A stretch of 64,000 bases of DNA from Bordetella bronchialis (GTDB lineage Bacteria; Pseudomonadota; Gammaproteobacteria; Burkholderiales; Burkholderiaceae_B): the NCBI RefSeq assembly GCF_001676705.1, contig NZ_CP016170.1, positions 1,922,001-1,986,000 of the forward strand. The letters run 5' to 3'. Below, piece by piece: positions 51,625 through 62,630 of this stretch (position 1 is its first letter; every line of letters begins with the position of its first letter). The translations under genes were made by a program, and so were the position numbers. The notes beneath the pieces are model-generated. The model did no database searches. It had not been told where the DNA came from and saw only the letters and a program-made list of their open reading frames with translations.

Positions 51625-51633
51625 TGCTAGAAT
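51625..51633 (+). promoter_or_regulatory. extended -10 promoter element of ndk
   Basis: TGCTAGAAT is an extended -10 (TGN-TAGAAT). It lies about 50 bp before the ndk start in the valS/ndk divergent region. The -35 match is poor, as usual for extended -10 promoters. Confidence 0.5.
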
Positions 51634-51683
51634 GTCCGGTTACTGTAAACCACGTAGAAGTCCCTGTTTTTATTGGAGTTTTC

Positions 51684-52109
51684 ATGTCCATCGAACGCAC
51701 CCTCTCGATCATCAAGCCCGACGCCGTGGCAAAGAATGTTATCGGCCAGATCGTGGCCCGTTTCGAGCAGGCCGGCCTGAAGGTCATCGCCGCGCGCATG
51801 CAGCAATTGTCGCGCACCGATGCGGAGCGCTTCTACGCCGTCCACAAGGCGCGTCCCTTCTTCAAGGATCTGGTCGACTTCATGGTCTCCGGTCCCGTCT
51901 TCGTCCAGGTGCTGGAAGGCGAAGGCGCCATCGCCAAGAACCGCGACCTGATGGGCGCGACGGATCCCAAGAAGGCCGCCCCCGGCACCATCCGCGCCGA
52001 CTTCGCCGAAAGCATCGACGCGAATGCCGTGCATGGCTCCGACGCGCCGGAAACCGCCGCCGTCGAAATCGCTTTCTTCTTCCCTGAAATCAACATCCAC
52101 AGCCGCTGA
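51684..52109 (+). CDS. ndk: nucleoside diphosphate kinase
   Basis: Ndk (141 residues) balances nucleoside triphosphate pools by phosphohistidine transfer. The active histidine is His117 in [12 protein letters not shown]. The N-terminus [12 protein letters not shown] and the Kpn-loop region are standard. The ATG at 51684 has GGAG 9 bp upstream; the frame is open a little further. It heads the long plus-strand run that continues with rlmN after 20 bp. Confidence 0.99.
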   Translation: MSIERTLSIIKPDAVAKNVIGQIVARFEQAGLKVIAARMQQLSRTDAERFYAVHKARPFFKDLVDFMVSGPVFVQVLEGEGAIAKNRDLMGATDPKKAAPGTIRADFAESIDANAVHGSDAPETAAVEIAFFFPEINIHSR

Positions 52110-52129
52110 TCGCGGCGTCCGCCGACGTC

Positions 52130-53368
52130 ATGAACGATAACGAACGTGTCAATCTGCTGGGCCTGGATGGCGCCGAGCTCGCCGCGCTGGTGCAGCGCTG
52201 GGGCGGCAAGCCGTTCCGCGCCCGCCAGCTGCAGCGCTGGGTGCACCAGCGCGGCGCCGACACGTTCGACGCCATGACCGACCTGGCCCGGGATTTCCGC
52301 GCGCAGCTGGCGCGGGAATGCACGATCCAGGCGCTGCCGGTGGTCACCGAGCAGAAATCCACCGACGGCACCCGCAAGTGGTTGTTCGACGTGGGGCAGG
52401 GCAATGCCATCGAAACCGTCTTCATCCCCGAGGACGATCGCGGCACCCTGTGTATTTCCAGCCAGGCGGGCTGCACGGTGGCCTGCCGCTTCTGTTCCAC
52501 CGGCCACCAGGGCTTCAACCGCAATCTGCACGCCAGCGAAATCATCGGGCAGCTGTGGTGGGCTCGCAAAGTCCTGGAAGGCGACGTGGCCAGTGCCCGC
52601 CTGCCTTCGGACAAGGCCGCCGTTCCCGCGCAGCCGGACAACCGCGTGGTCAGCAATGTGGTGATGATGGGCATGGGCGAGCCCCTGCTCAATTACGACC
52701 AGGTGCTGACCTCCCTGCGGCTGATGCTGGACGACAACGCGTATGGCCTGTCGCGCCGCCGCGTCACCGTCTCCACTTCCGGCGTGGTGCCCATGATGGA
52801 CCGCCTGGCGCACGATTGCCCGGTCGCGCTGGCCGTCTCGCTGCACGCGCCCAACGATGCGCTGCGCGATGAGCTCGTGCCGCTGAACCGCAAATATCCG
52901 CTGGCGGAATTGCTCGCCGCGTGCAACCGATACCTGGAACACGCGCCGCGCGATTTCATTACTTTCGAATATGTCATGCTCGACGGTGTCAACGACGCCG
53001 ACGTGCATGCGCGCGAGTTGATCCGCATCGCCGCGCAAGTGCGGTGCAAGATCAACCTCATTCCGTTCAATCCGTTTCCGCAATCCGGCCTGAAGCGATC
53101 GCCCGCGGCGCGCGTGCGACTGTTCGCGCAACGCCTGATGGACGCGGGTGTCGTGACCACCGTGCGCAAGACGCGCGGCGACGACATCGACGCGGCCTGC
53201 GGCCAGCTCGCCGGCGAAGTGCGCGACCGTACCCGCATCACCGAGCGCATCGCGGCCCAAAGGCAGGCCATCCCCATCAAGCAGGTCGGCGCTCCCGCGC
53301 GGCCCCAGGAGGGGCGAGCGGCATCGCCGGAGCAAGGCGGACACGGCCACAGGAGGGTACTACTGTGA
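52130..53368 (+). CDS. rlmN: 23S rRNA/tRNA (adenine-C2)-methyltransferase RlmN
   Basis: RlmN (412 residues) is a radical-SAM enzyme that methylates A2503 of 23S rRNA and A37 of some tRNAs. The cluster-binding CxxxCxxC is at Cys115, Cys119 and Cys122 ([11 protein letters not shown]). Further hallmarks are [24 protein letters not shown] and the late catalytic cysteine in [11 protein letters not shown]. The tail after residue ~375 is Gly/Arg/Gln-rich and not conserved. The stop overlaps the GTG of the RodZ-like gene. Confidence 0.98.
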   Translation: MNDNERVNLLGLDGAELAALVQRWGGKPFRARQLQRWVHQRGADTFDAMTDLARDFRAQLARECTIQALPVVTEQKSTDGTRKWLFDVGQGNAIETVFIPEDDRGTLCISSQAGCTVACRFCSTGHQGFNRNLHASEIIGQLWWARKVLEGDVASARLPSDKAAVPAQPDNRVVSNVVMMGMGEPLLNYDQVLTSLRLMLDDNAYGLSRRRVTVSTSGVVPMMDRLAHDCPVALAVSLHAPNDALRDELVPLNRKYPLAELLAACNRYLEHAPRDFITFEYVMLDGVNDADVHARELIRIAAQVRCKINLIPFNPFPQSGLKRSPAARVRLFAQRLMDAGVVTTVRKTRGDDIDAACGQLAGEVRDRTRITERIAAQRQAIPIKQVGAPARPQEGRAASPEQGGHGHRRVLL

Positions 53369-53859
53369 GCGACAACGCTTCCGCGACCGTTTCCACCCAG
53401 CCCGGCGCCAACGCGGCCGGGCAAAGCGCGGTGGGCGATGCACTGCGAGCGCTGCGTGTAAGCAAAGGCTGGTCGCTGGAAGAAGTGGCCGGCCGCATCA
53501 AGTTCGCCCCGCGCCAGATCGCCGCGCTGGAAGAAGAACGCTGGGCCGATCTGCCGCAAGGCATATCGCTGCGCGGGCTGGTCCGCAGCTATGCCCGCTT
53601 GCTGGGAGCCGATCCCGAAGCCATCATCGCCTCGCTGGAGCCCCATATGCGCGGCGGCGCGCCGGCGCGCCTCACCAACCAGGGCGCGCTGCAGTCCCCG
53701 CGCGGCACCATTCCCGCAGAGGAAGAGCGCAGTTCGTCGTCCTGGGGGTGGCTGGTGGTCATCCTGCTGGTGATCGCCGCCGCCGTGGCCTACGGCATCT
53801 GGCAGGGCTGGCTGCCCACCCACTGGCTGCCCGGCTGGCTGTCCCGCTCGGGGCATTGA
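53365..53859 (+). CDS. rodZ: short RodZ-like helix-turn-helix membrane protein
   Basis: The protein has 164 residues. A Cro/RodZ-type helix-turn-helix covers about 25-90 ([36 protein letters not shown]). A Ser/Pro linker and one membrane segment follow (about 130-148, [20 protein letters not shown]), leaving only ~16 residues outside. RodZ anchors MreB to the membrane and tunes rod shape. The periplasmic DUF4115 domain of E. coli RodZ (337 aa) is missing. The GTG start at 53365 follows AGGAGG at 8 bp and overlaps rlmN. The position before ispG supports RodZ identity. Confidence 0.85.
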   Translation: MSDNASATVSTQPGANAAGQSAVGDALRALRVSKGWSLEEVAGRIKFAPRQIAALEEERWADLPQGISLRGLVRSYARLLGADPEAIIASLEPHMRGGAPARLTNQGALQSPRGTIPAEEERSSSSWGWLVVILLVIAAAVAYGIWQGWLPTHWLPGWLSRSGH

Positions 53860-53930
53860 CGGCCGGGGCTGCCGCCCATCGGCCATCGACGCCGACCACC
53901 GTTCCATTCATCGCGTTTCGACACCCCGCC

Positions 53931-55217
53931 ATGCAAGAATCGTCACCGCCCTGCCAGGATCAAGCGCCGCCGCCCGTGGGGCCCGGATCCCGCCACGCCA
54001 CCCGCGCGGTGCGGGTGCAATGGAATGGCCGCGCGGTCACGATAGGCGGCGACGCGCCCGTGGTCGTGCAGTCCATGACCAACACCGATACCGCGGATGC
54101 CATCGCCACGGCGATCCAGGTGCGTGAGCTGGCCCAGGCGGGCTCCGAGCTGGTGCGCATTACGGTCAATACCCCCGAAGCCGCGCGCGAAGTCGCCGCC
54201 ATCCGCGAACAGCTGGATCGCATGGGCGTCGATGTCCCCCTGGTGGGCGATTTCCACTACAACGGCCACAAGCTGCTGACGCAATACCCGGAATGCGCGC
54301 AGGCCCTGTCCAAATACCGCATCAACCCGGGCAACATGGGCGGCGGCAAGAAGCGCGACGACAACTTCGCGCAGATGATCGAGGTCGCCTGCCGCCATGA
54401 CAAGCCGGTGCGCATCGGCGTCAATTGGGGCAGCCTGGACCACGAGCTGATGGCGCGCAAGATGGACGAAAACAGCCGCCGCGCCACGCCGTGGGAAGCC
54501 CAGGCGGTGATGCGGGATGCGCTGGTGGTTTCGGCCATCAGCAATGCCCGGCGCGCCGAGGAACTCGGCCTGGCCGGCGACAAGATCATCCTGTCGTGCA
54601 AGGTCAGCCATGTGCAGGACCTGATCGCGGTCTACCGCGACCTGGCCGCGCGTTGCGACTATCCCCTGCACCTGGGCCTGACGGAAGCCGGCATGGGCAG
54701 CAAGGGCATCGTGGCGTCCACCGCGGCGCTGGCCGTCCTGCTGCAGGAAGGCATAGGCGATACCATCCGGATTTCCCTCACGCCGGAACCCGGCGGCGAC
54801 CGCACGCGCGAAGTCGTCGTGGGGCAGGAAATCCTGCAAAGCATGGGTCTGCGGGCCTTTACGCCCATGGTGGTCGCCTGCCCGGGATGCGGCCGCACCA
54901 GCAGCACCGTGTTCCAGGAGCTGGCCGATAGCATCCAGTCCTATCTGCGCCGCCAGATGCCCGTGTGGCGCACCCGCTATCCCGGCGTCGAAAGCATGAA
55001 TGTCGCGGTCATGGGCTGCGTGGTCAACGGACCGGGCGAAAGCCGGCACGCCGACATCGGCATCAGCCTGCCGGGCACCGGCGAAGTCCCCGCCGCGCCG
55101 GTATTCATCGACGGCGAACGCACGGTCACGCTCAAGGGCGATCACATCGCCGAAGAATTCCAGGCGATCGTCGAAAACTATGTGGCGCGCCGCTACGGCT
55201 CGCAGGTCTCACAATAA
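53931..55217 (+). CDS. ispG: 4-hydroxy-3-methylbut-2-enyl diphosphate synthase
   Basis: IspG (428 residues) converts MEcPP to HMBPP in the MEP isoprenoid pathway. It is a TIM barrel plus a 4Fe-4S domain with ligands Cys317, Cys320 and Cys363 and the conserved Glu370 ([20 protein letters not shown]). It is longer than E. coli IspG (372 aa) because of an N-terminal extension and an insert around residues 200-240, as in other betaproteobacteria (recalled). The ATG at 53931 was chosen, 71 bp after rodZ. Confidence 0.98.
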   Translation: MQESSPPCQDQAPPPVGPGSRHATRAVRVQWNGRAVTIGGDAPVVVQSMTNTDTADAIATAIQVRELAQAGSELVRITVNTPEAAREVAAIREQLDRMGVDVPLVGDFHYNGHKLLTQYPECAQALSKYRINPGNMGGGKKRDDNFAQMIEVACRHDKPVRIGVNWGSLDHELMARKMDENSRRATPWEAQAVMRDALVVSAISNARRAEELGLAGDKIILSCKVSHVQDLIAVYRDLAARCDYPLHLGLTEAGMGSKGIVASTAALAVLLQEGIGDTIRISLTPEPGGDRTREVVVGQEILQSMGLRAFTPMVVACPGCGRTSSTVFQELADSIQSYLRRQMPVWRTRYPGVESMNVAVMGCVVNGPGESRHADIGISLPGTGEVPAAPVFIDGERTVTLKGDHIAEEFQAIVENYVARRYGSQVSQ

Positions 55218-55273
55218 AAGTAAAGGGTATGGCGCCTCCGCCACGGCAGCCGCCGCGGCGCGCGCATCAAGAC

Positions 55274-56542
55274 ATGACGCAAGCTTTCCAGAAAGTCGCC
55301 GCCATCCGGGGCATGAACGATGTCCTGCCCGGCGCCAGCGCCCGGTGGGAACAGTTCGAGGAAATCGTCCGGAACTGGCTGCGCGCCTATGGCTACCGCA
55401 ATGTGCGCACGCCCGTGCTCGAACACACGCGCCTGTTCGCGCGCGGCATCGGCGAAGTCACGGACATCGTCGAAAAAGAGATGTACACCTTCACCGACGC
55501 GCTCAACGGCGATTCGCTCACCATGCGGCCGGAAATGACGGCCGGCATCGTGCGCGCCTCCATCGAGCACAATCTGCTGTACGACCGCCCGCACCGCGTG
55601 TATTCCCTGGGCCCGGTGTTCCGCCACGAACGCCCGCAGCGCGGCCGCTACCGCCAGTTCCACCAGATCGACGTCGAGGCGCTCGGCTTCGCCGGCCCGG
55701 ATGTCGATGCCGAACTCATCGTCATGCTGGCGCGCCTGTGGAAGCTGCTGGGCCTGACCGACGTACGGCTGGAGCTCAATTCGCTGGGGCAGCCGGCGGA
55801 GCGCGCCGCGCACCGTGCCGCGCTCATCGAGCACCTGGAAAAGCACCGCGATGTCCTGGACGAGGACGGCCAGCGGCGCATGTACACCAACCCCTTGCGC
55901 GTGCTGGATACCAAGAATCCCGCCATGCAGGCCATGGCGGACAGCGCGCCGCGTCTGTTCGATTTCCTGGGCGACGAATCGCGCGCCCACTTCGATGGCG
56001 TGCGGCAGCGCCTGGACGATGCCGGCATCGCCTATCGCCTCAATCCGCGGCTAGTGCGCGGGCTGGATTACTACAACCTGACCGTCTTCGAGTGGGTCAC
56101 CGACCGTCTCGGCGCCCAGGGTACGGTGTGCGGCGGCGGCCGCTACGACGGCCTGATCGAGCTCCTGGGCGGTAAGCCCGCGCCCGCGGTCGGCTTCGCC
56201 ATCGGCATGGAGCGGCTGCTGGATCTGTGGGAGCAGACCGTCGCGGCCGAGCCGGTGCCGGAATGCGACGTCTACGTGGTGCACCAGGGCGAGGACGCGC
56301 AGCGGCTGGCGGCCAAGGTCGGCGAGCAACTGCGCGACGCCGGGCTTTCCGTTATCGTGCACGCCGGCGCGGCCAGCTTCAAATCGCAATTCAAGCGGGC
56401 GGACGCCAGCGGCGCCCGGGTTGCGGTTATCCTTGGCGCCGACGAAGTCGCGACCGGCACCGCGGGCGTCAAGCCCTTGCGGGGCGAGGCCAGCCAGCGC
56501 CAGGTGCCGCTGGCCGAATTGGCGCAGGCCCTGCGCGGATAG
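55274..56542 (+). CDS. hisS: histidine-tRNA ligase
   Basis: HisS (422 residues) is a class II synthetase. The N-terminus [17 protein letters not shown], motif 2 ([19 protein letters not shown]), the histidine-specific [15 protein letters not shown] and motif 3 GFAIGMERL are all present. An anticodon-binding alpha/beta domain is at the C-terminus. The ATG at 55274 starts just ahead of conserved sequence; an ATG 45 bp upstream would add a basic, non-conserved stretch. Confidence 0.98.
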   Translation: MTQAFQKVAAIRGMNDVLPGASARWEQFEEIVRNWLRAYGYRNVRTPVLEHTRLFARGIGEVTDIVEKEMYTFTDALNGDSLTMRPEMTAGIVRASIEHNLLYDRPHRVYSLGPVFRHERPQRGRYRQFHQIDVEALGFAGPDVDAELIVMLARLWKLLGLTDVRLELNSLGQPAERAAHRAALIEHLEKHRDVLDEDGQRRMYTNPLRVLDTKNPAMQAMADSAPRLFDFLGDESRAHFDGVRQRLDDAGIAYRLNPRLVRGLDYYNLTVFEWVTDRLGAQGTVCGGGRYDGLIELLGGKPAPAVGFAIGMERLLDLWEQTVAAEPVPECDVYVVHQGEDAQRLAAKVGEQLRDAGLSVIVHAGAASFKSQFKRADASGARVAVILGADEVATGTAGVKPLRGEASQRQVPLAELAQALRG

Positions 56543-56596
56543 CGGCCCGGTCGCCACCCCGATTCCGACAATATTGACGCGCCAGGATATGTGAGC

Positions 56597-57235
56597 ATGG
56601 CATACGATCTCGAAGAACAGGAAAAACTCGACGCGCTGAAGGCGTGGTGGGCTCGCTACGGCCTGCTCGTTTCCATCGTCGTCGCGGCCGCCGCGATCGC
56701 CTATGGCGGCTGGCAGGGCTGGCAGGCTTACCAGGCGCACAACAGCCGGCAGGCCATGGGCTATTTCGAAGCGCTGGAAGACGCCGCGCGGCTGGGCGGC
56801 GCCGATGCCACGGCTCGCATCAAGGCGGCGGCCGGTACCTTGCGCAACGACTACCCCGGCACCGGCTATGCCGGCCGCGGCGTCCTCGTGGCCGCCCAGG
56901 CGCTGCAGGCGCAGAATGATCTGACCGGGGCGCGCGAACAGCTCGAATGGCTGGCCGGCCAGCGCAAGCAGGGAGCCCTGCAATCGGTGGCCCGGCTGCG
57001 GCTGGCGGGCCTGCTGCTCGACCAGAAGCAATACGACGCCGCGCTCGCCCAGTTGCAGGATCCGCCGCCGGCTTTCGCCGCGCTGTATGCGGACCGCCGT
57101 GGCGACATCCTGGCCGCGCAGGGCAAGGTCCAGGAGGCGCGCGCCGCCTGGCAAAGCGCCATCGACGGCCTCGGCACGGCCAATCCCCTGACCCCCGTCG
57201 TGCGCCTGAAACTCGATGCCCTGAGCGGAGCCTGA
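56597..57235 (+). CDS. yfgM: YfgM-like TPR protein, SecYEG accessory factor
   Basis: The protein has 212 residues. A short cytoplasmic N-terminus (MAYDLEEQEKLDALKAWW) and one membrane helix (about 24-42) precede a periplasmic TPR-like helical domain with Ala/Gln-rich repeats. YfgM binds SecYEG-PpiD and hands proteins to periplasmic chaperones. The ATG at 56597 gives the standard N-terminus; a GTG two codons earlier is possible. It lies 5 bp before bamB, the conserved hisS-yfgM-bamB-der order. Confidence 0.93.
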   Translation: MAYDLEEQEKLDALKAWWARYGLLVSIVVAAAAIAYGGWQGWQAYQAHNSRQAMGYFEALEDAARLGGADATARIKAAAGTLRNDYPGTGYAGRGVLVAAQALQAQNDLTGAREQLEWLAGQRKQGALQSVARLRLAGLLLDQKQYDAALAQLQDPPPAFAALYADRRGDILAAQGKVQEARAAWQSAIDGLGTANPLTPVVRLKLDALSGA

Positions 57236-57240
57236 TCCCG

Positions 57241-58398
57241 ATGTCCACGTTTTCCTTCCGTCGCCCCGTCGTCCTGGCCGCCTGCCTGGCGGCCGCGCTC
57301 AGCCTGGGCGCGTGCTCGCTGTTTTCCAAGGACGACACCCGCTATGACCCCGCCCCGCTGACGGACTACAAGCCCGGCATGTCCGTGCGCCAGGTATGGT
57401 CTGTTTCCGTCGGCAGCGGCGGCGGCCTGGGCTTCTTTCCCACCGTCGTCGGCGAAGCCGTGTACGCCGCCACGCCCAACGGCATGGTCGGCAAATACGA
57501 CCTGCTCAGCGGCCGCGCCATCTGGCGCACCGACGCCAAGGCGGACCTGACTGCCGGCGCGGGCAGCGACGGCAGCACGACCGTCGTGGCCAGCAAGGCT
57601 GGCGAGGTCATCGCGTTCGACGACACCGGCAAGCAGAAATGGAAGGTGCGCGCCACCAGCGAAGTCAGCGAGCCGCCCCTGGTCTCCAACAACCTGGTCG
57701 TGGTGCGCAGCGGCGATTACCGCATCACCGCCTTCGACGTCCGCAACGGCGACCGGGTGTGGAGCGTGCAACGCCCGGGCCCGGCGCTCGCGCTGCGTAC
57801 CAACACCCAGATGATCATGGCGCAGGGCCTGGTCATCGCCGGCCTGCCCGGCGGCAAGATGATGGCGATCAGCGCCGACAGCGGCAGCGTGCAGTGGGAA
57901 GGCACCGTGGCCACGCCCAAGGGCGGCAGCGACCTGGAGCGCCTGAACGACGTGGTGGGCGCGCCGCGCCTCATCGGCCCGCTGTTGTGTGCCGTGGCCT
58001 ACCAGGGCCGCATCGTCTGCTTCGACGTGTCGCAGGGCGGCCGTCCGGTATGGGCGAAAGACTTCTCAGGCGCGGTGGGCCTGGGCGCGGACGAAAACGC
58101 CGTCTACGCGCCCGACTCGCACAGCATCGTCTACGCGTACAGCCTGCGCGACGGTAGCGAGCTCTGGAAGCAGGATGCCCTGCGCAATCGCCATCTGACG
58201 GCGCCCGTGGCCATCGGCCCCGCCATCGCCATGGGCGACTATGATGGCTATGTACATTTCCTGTCCCGCTCGGACGGCCGCCTGCTGGCGCGCCTGTCGG
58301 TGGGGGGCGATGCGGTGGTTTCGCCCTTGCAGACCACCTCCCAAGGCGTGCTGGTCCAGACCGGGAACGGTAATCTGGTCATGATCGGCACCAACTGA
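57241..58398 (+). CDS. bamB: outer membrane assembly lipoprotein BamB
   Basis: BamB (385 residues) is a lipoprotein subunit of the BAM complex. The signal ends at the lipobox LGAC (Cys25). Eight WD40/PQQ-like blades follow with repeated [27 protein letters not shown] and SELWKQD strands. It is encoded between yfgM and der in the usual order. Confidence 0.97.
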   Translation: MSTFSFRRPVVLAACLAAALSLGACSLFSKDDTRYDPAPLTDYKPGMSVRQVWSVSVGSGGGLGFFPTVVGEAVYAATPNGMVGKYDLLSGRAIWRTDAKADLTAGAGSDGSTTVVASKAGEVIAFDDTGKQKWKVRATSEVSEPPLVSNNLVVVRSGDYRITAFDVRNGDRVWSVQRPGPALALRTNTQMIMAQGLVIAGLPGGKMMAISADSGSVQWEGTVATPKGGSDLERLNDVVGAPRLIGPLLCAVAYQGRIVCFDVSQGGRPVWAKDFSGAVGLGADENAVYAPDSHSIVYAYSLRDGSELWKQDALRNRHLTAPVAIGPAIAMGDYDGYVHFLSRSDGRLLARLSVGGDAVVSPLQTTSQGVLVQTGNGNLVMIGTN

Positions 58399-58418
58399 AC
58401 CTTATCTGTCCTTTATCC

Positions 58419-59822
58419 GTGTCCTTCAAGCCTGTCGTCGCCCTGGTCGGCCGTCCCAATGTCGGGAAGTCCACCCTTTTCAATCGCCTGACGCGCTCGC
58501 GTGCCGCGCTGGTCGCCGATTTCTCGGGCCTGACGCGCGATCGCCACTACGGCGAGGGCAGGGTGGGGGACTATCCCTTCATCGTCATCGACACCGGCGG
58601 TTTCGAGCCCGTCGCCAAGGACGGCATCCTGCGCGAAATGGCCCGCCAGACCCGGCAGGCTATCGCCGAGTCGGACGTCGTGATTTTCCTGGTGGACGGC
58701 CGGGCCGGGGTGAACGCGCACGACCATGAAATCGCCGAGCTGCTGCGCCGCTCCGGGCAGCGCCGCGTGCTGCTGGCGGTCAACAAGGCCGAGGGCATGG
58801 GCATGGCCGCGGCCACCGATTTCCACGAATTGGGCCTGGGCCAGCCATGGCCCATCTCCGCGGCGCACGGCGACGGCATCGTGGATCTCATCGAACGGGC
58901 CCTGGCCGATCTCGTGGAGCCGGAGCCGGAAGCCCTGGCGTCCGAGGATGACGAAGCCGCGCTCGAGGACGGCGCGCCCTTGCCGGAGGGCAAGTTCAGC
59001 GCGCCGCCGCCCGACCACCGGATCAAGCTGGCCATCGTGGGCCGCCCCAATGTCGGCAAGTCCACGCTCATCAATACCCTGCTGGGCGAGGAACGCGTCA
59101 TCGCCTTCGACATGCCCGGCACGACGCGCGACGCCATCGAAATCGACTTCGAGCGCGACGGCAAGCGCTACACGCTGATCGATACGGCCGGGCTGCGCAA
59201 GCGCGGCAAGGTATTCGAGGCGGTCGAGAAGTTCTCGGTCATCAAGACGCTGCAGGCCATCGAGGCCAGCAATGTCGTGCTGCTCATGCTGGATGCGCAG
59301 GCCGAAATCTCGGAACAGGACGCCCATATCGCCGGCTTCGTGCTGGAGACCGGCCGCGCCGTGGTGGTGGCCATCAATAAGTGGGATGGCCTGGATGCCG
59401 ACCAGCGCGACCGCATCCAGCGCGAGTTCGAGCGCAAGTTGCGCTTCCTTTCCTTCGCCAAGGTCCACACCATCTCGGCGCTGAAGGGCGCGGGCGTGAA
59501 GAACCTGCTGAAGTCGGTCAACGGCGCCCATGCCGCGGCCTTCGCGAAACTGTCCACGCCCAAGCTCACCCGCGAACTGCAGGCCGCCGTCGAGCAGCAG
59601 CCGCCGCCGCGCAAGGGCATCTTCCGCCCCAAGATGCGCTATGCGCACCAGGGGGGCCAGAATCCGCCTTTGGTCGTCATCCACGGCAATGCCCTGGATG
59701 CGGTGCCGGATGCCTACCGGCGCTACCTGGAAACGCGCTTCCGCACCGCCTTCGACCTGGCCGGCACGCCGCTGCGCATCGAGTTCAAGTCTTCGCGCAA
59801 TCCGTACGTGCAGGACAAATAG
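58419..59822 (+). CDS. der: ribosome-assembly GTPase Der (EngA)
   Basis: Der (467 residues) has two tandem GTPase domains, with P-loops GRPNVGKST at about residue 10 and at 208-216, and a C-terminal KH-like domain binding the 50S precursor. An acidic linker ([18 protein letters not shown]) joins the two G domains. The start is GTG at 58419, 20 bp after bamB; it gives the canonical N-terminus [13 protein letters not shown]. Confidence 0.98.
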   Translation: MSFKPVVALVGRPNVGKSTLFNRLTRSRAALVADFSGLTRDRHYGEGRVGDYPFIVIDTGGFEPVAKDGILREMARQTRQAIAESDVVIFLVDGRAGVNAHDHEIAELLRRSGQRRVLLAVNKAEGMGMAAATDFHELGLGQPWPISAAHGDGIVDLIERALADLVEPEPEALASEDDEAALEDGAPLPEGKFSAPPPDHRIKLAIVGRPNVGKSTLINTLLGEERVIAFDMPGTTRDAIEIDFERDGKRYTLIDTAGLRKRGKVFEAVEKFSVIKTLQAIEASNVVLLMLDAQAEISEQDAHIAGFVLETGRAVVVAINKWDGLDADQRDRIQREFERKLRFLSFAKVHTISALKGAGVKNLLKSVNGAHAAAFAKLSTPKLTRELQAAVEQQPPPRKGIFRPKMRYAHQGGQNPPLVVIHGNALDAVPDAYRRYLETRFRTAFDLAGTPLRIEFKSSRNPYVQDK

Positions 59823-59838
59823 CACCCAAGGACACGCC

Positions 59839-60909
59839 ATGAGCCGTTACTGGAGTCCCGTCGTCGCCGGGCTCAGCCCCTATGTCCCCGGCGAGCAGCC
59901 CAAGCTGGCGAACCTGATCAAGCTCAACACCAACGAGAACCCCTTCGGGCCGTCCCCCAAGGCGCTGGCCGCCATGCGGGCCGCCTGCGACGACGCCTTG
60001 CGCCTCTATCCCGATCCCGCTTCGGACCGCCTGCGCCAGGCCATCGCCAACCACTACGGCGTGACGCTGCCGCAGATCTTCGTCGGCAACGGTTCGGACG
60101 AGGTGCTCGCCATCGCCTTCCAGGCGCTGCTCGATCACGACGCGCCGCTGCGCTTTCCGGACATCACCTATAGTTTCTATCCCGTCTATTGCGGGCTGTA
60201 CGGCGTCCGGTACCAGACCATCCCGCTGACCGCGGATTTCCGTATCGACGTGGCGGACTACCTGCCGGCCGCCGGCCAGGCGTACGGGCCCATCCTGTTT
60301 CCCAATCCCAACGCGCCGACCGGGCGGGCGCTGCCGCTGGCCGAGATCGAGCGCATCGTCGCCGCCAATCGCGATGCCGTCGTCGTCGTGGACGAAGCCT
60401 ACGTGGATTTCGGCGCGGAATCGGCGGTGCCGCTGGTCCAGCGCCACGACAACCTGCTGGTCGTGCAGACGCTGTCGAAATCGCGTTCGCTGGCTGGATT
60501 GCGGCTGGGCTACGCCATCGGCAGTCCGGCGCTCATCGAGGGCCTGGAGCGGGTCAAGAACAGCTTCAATTCCTATCCCGTCGACCGCGTGGCGCAAGCC
60601 GGCGCCGCGGCGGCGATCGAGGACGCCGAGTATTTCGACCGCACCCGTTCGGCTGTCATCCAAACGCGGGAGGCGCTGGTGGAATCGCTGGGTTCGCTGG
60701 GCTTCGACGTGATCCCGTCGGCCGCCAATTTCGTCTTCGCGCGCCACCCGGCAAGCGATGCCGCCACCCTTGCTGCTGCGCTGCGGGAAAGGGGCATCAT
60801 CGTGCGCCATTTCAGCCATCCGCGCATCGATCAGTACCTGCGCATTTCGATCGGGACCCCCTCGGAATGCGATGCCTTGGTGCACGCGCTGCGCACGATT
60901 TTGGTGTGA
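59839..60909 (+). CDS. hisC: histidinol-phosphate aminotransferase
   Basis: HisC (356 residues) is a PLP class I/II aminotransferase of histidine synthesis. Visible are [15 protein letters not shown], the phosphate/substrate loop [15 protein letters not shown] with the PLP-ring Asp, and the Schiff-base lysine in [15 protein letters not shown]. No other his biosynthetic genes are near, so it may be one of two HisC paralogues in the genome, possibly broader in substrate range. It follows der by 16 bp. Confidence 0.95.
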   Translation: MSRYWSPVVAGLSPYVPGEQPKLANLIKLNTNENPFGPSPKALAAMRAACDDALRLYPDPASDRLRQAIANHYGVTLPQIFVGNGSDEVLAIAFQALLDHDAPLRFPDITYSFYPVYCGLYGVRYQTIPLTADFRIDVADYLPAAGQAYGPILFPNPNAPTGRALPLAEIERIVAANRDAVVVVDEAYVDFGAESAVPLVQRHDNLLVVQTLSKSRSLAGLRLGYAIGSPALIEGLERVKNSFNSYPVDRVAQAGAAAAIEDAEYFDRTRSAVIQTREALVESLGSLGFDVIPSAANFVFARHPASDAATLAAALRERGIIVRHFSHPRIDQYLRISIGTPSECDALVHALRTILV

Positions 60910-61034
60910 ACTTTCGGTGTCATGTTGCGTCACATCATTCAGTGGCACCGCCAGGGAAAACCCTGTAGAGTAACTATCTTGGCGTCCGCCACACCCAATA
61001 CAACACCCCAAAACAACACAATGGAGCCTGGCCA

Positions 61035-61271
61035 ATGAGCAATAAAGGGCAAACTCTGCAAGATCCGTTCTTGAACACGCTGCGTAAGGACCACGTACCC
61101 GTGTCCATCTATCTCGTCAACGGCATCAAGCTACAGGGGCAAATCGAATCTTTCGACCAGTACGTGGTGTTGCTGCGCAATACCGTGACCCAAATGGTCT
61201 ACAAGCATGCCATTTCAACCGTTGTTCCGGCTCGCGCCGTCAACTTCCAGGTGGAAATCCCGTCTGAATAA
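61035..61271 (+). CDS. hfq: RNA chaperone Hfq
   Basis: Hfq (78 residues) is the hexameric Sm-like protein that pairs small RNAs with mRNAs. The Sm1 motif ([24 protein letters not shown], given here in part) and the Sm2 motif YKHAIST are intact. There is almost no C-terminal tail, unlike E. coli Hfq (102 aa). GGAG lies 9 bp before the ATG. The 125-bp gap after hisC probably holds its own promoter, not clearly readable. Confidence 0.99.
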   Translation: MSNKGQTLQDPFLNTLRKDHVPVSIYLVNGIKLQGQIESFDQYVVLLRNTVTQMVYKHAISTVVPARAVNFQVEIPSE

Positions 61272-61523
61272 ACGCTCGACCGGCCGTCGCGCAACAGGCC
61301 CCGGCGGCCGTGCGCACGGTGCTCCGCGCGGCGTCACGCCGCTTGATGGCCATTCCGCTTTCCGTGCCCGCCGCACCATTGGTGTCGGCGGGCATTTTCA
61401 CTGCGGGCGCCGTATTGTCGGACCACGCGACGGCACGGCGGTTGCCCGCGTCGTCGTTTCCGCTATTCCATCTGTTCCAGTTTTACGGGCCGTACGTATC
61501 GATCGCGCCGGCCGGGAGTTCGC

Positions 61524-62630
61524 ATGCGCGCGTTGATCATCAGTGTCGATCTGGGCAATCCCGATTTCGAGGCGCACGCGCAGGAGTTCGCCATGCTGGC
61601 GCGCGGCGCCGGCGCCGAGATCTCGGATACGGTGCTGGCGCGCCGCGACCGCCCGGACGCCAAATTCTTTATCGGCTCCGGCAAGGTCCAGGAAGCCGTC
61701 CTGCTGGCCCGCGCGCATAACGTCGACGTGATCCTCTTCGATCACCCGCTGTCGCCCGCGCAGCAACGCAACCTGGAACGGGAATTCAATCTCCGGGTGG
61801 TCGACCGCGTCGCCCTGATCCTGGATATCTTCGCCCTGCGCGCCAAAAGCCACGAAGGCAAGCTGCAGGTCGAGCTCGCGCAGTTGCAGCACCTGACCAC
61901 GCGCCTGACCCGCTTGTGGACCCACCTGGAGCGGCAGCGCGGCGGTATCGGTATGCGCGGGCCCGGCGAATCCCAGCTGGAAATGGACCGCCGCATGATC
62001 GGCGCCCGCGTCAAGGTATTGCGCGAACGCCTGGACCGGGTAGAGCGCCAGCGGGTCACGCAGCGGCGCTCGCGGGCGCGCGGCGGCGCCTTGTCGGTGT
62101 CCCTTGTGGGCTATACCAATGCGGGCAAATCCAGTCTGTTCAACGCCATGACGCGCGCCGGCGCCTATGCGGCCGACCAGCTGTTCGCCACGCTGGACAC
62201 CACCACGCGCCGCATCTGGATCGACGGCGCCGGCTCCGTGGTCCTGTCCGATACGGTGGGATTCATCCGCGACCTGCCGCCCACGCTGATCGCCGCCTTC
62301 CGCGCCACGCTGGAAGAAACCGTGCATGCCGATCTGCTTTTGCATGTCGTGGATGCCGCCAGCCCGCAGCGCGACGAGCAGATCATGGAAGTCCAGAAAG
62401 TCCTGGCCGAGATCGGCGCGGGGGATATTCCCGTCATCATGGTCCATAACAAGATCGATCTGCTGGGGCTGCCCCCGCGGGTCGAACAGGATGCCCATGG
62501 TACGATTGCGCGGGTGTTTGTCAGCGCCGCCGAGCGCGCCGGTCTGGATGCGTTGCGCGCGGCAATTGCGCAGGCCGGTCAGATTGCGGGAAATAATGCG
62601 TCCAATATCCAAACTGTTCAATCTGAATGA
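61524..62630 (+). CDS. hflX: ribosome-splitting GTPase HflX
   Basis: HflX (368 residues) binds 50S subunits and rescues stalled ribosomes under stress. The N-terminal domain contains FFIGSGKVQEAV. The coiled linker has the GMRGPGESQLE signature. The G domain starts with GYTNAGKSSLFN (P-loop near residue 196) and continues with DTVGFIRDLP and NKIDLL. It follows hfq by 252 bp. The last 35 bp overlap hflK in another frame. Confidence 0.97.
   Translation: MRALIISVDLGNPDFEAHAQEFAMLARGAGAEISDTVLARRDRPDAKFFIGSGKVQEAVLLARAHNVDVILFDHPLSPAQQRNLEREFNLRVVDRVALILDIFALRAKSHEGKLQVELAQLQHLTTRLTRLWTHLERQRGGIGMRGPGESQLEMDRRMIGARVKVLRERLDRVERQRVTQRRSRARGGALSVSLVGYTNAGKSSLFNAMTRAGAYAADQLFATLDTTTRRIWIDGAGSVVLSDTVGFIRDLPPTLIAAFRATLEETVHADLLLHVVDAASPQRDEQIMEVQKVLAEIGAGDIPVIMVHNKIDLLGLPPRVEQDAHGTIARVFVSAAERAGLDALRAAIAQAGQIAGNNASNIQTVQSE

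Noticed and set aside
60952..60965. CAGGG-AAAA-CCCTG hairpin after hisC as terminator
   Set aside because: The stem has only five pairs and no T-run follows.
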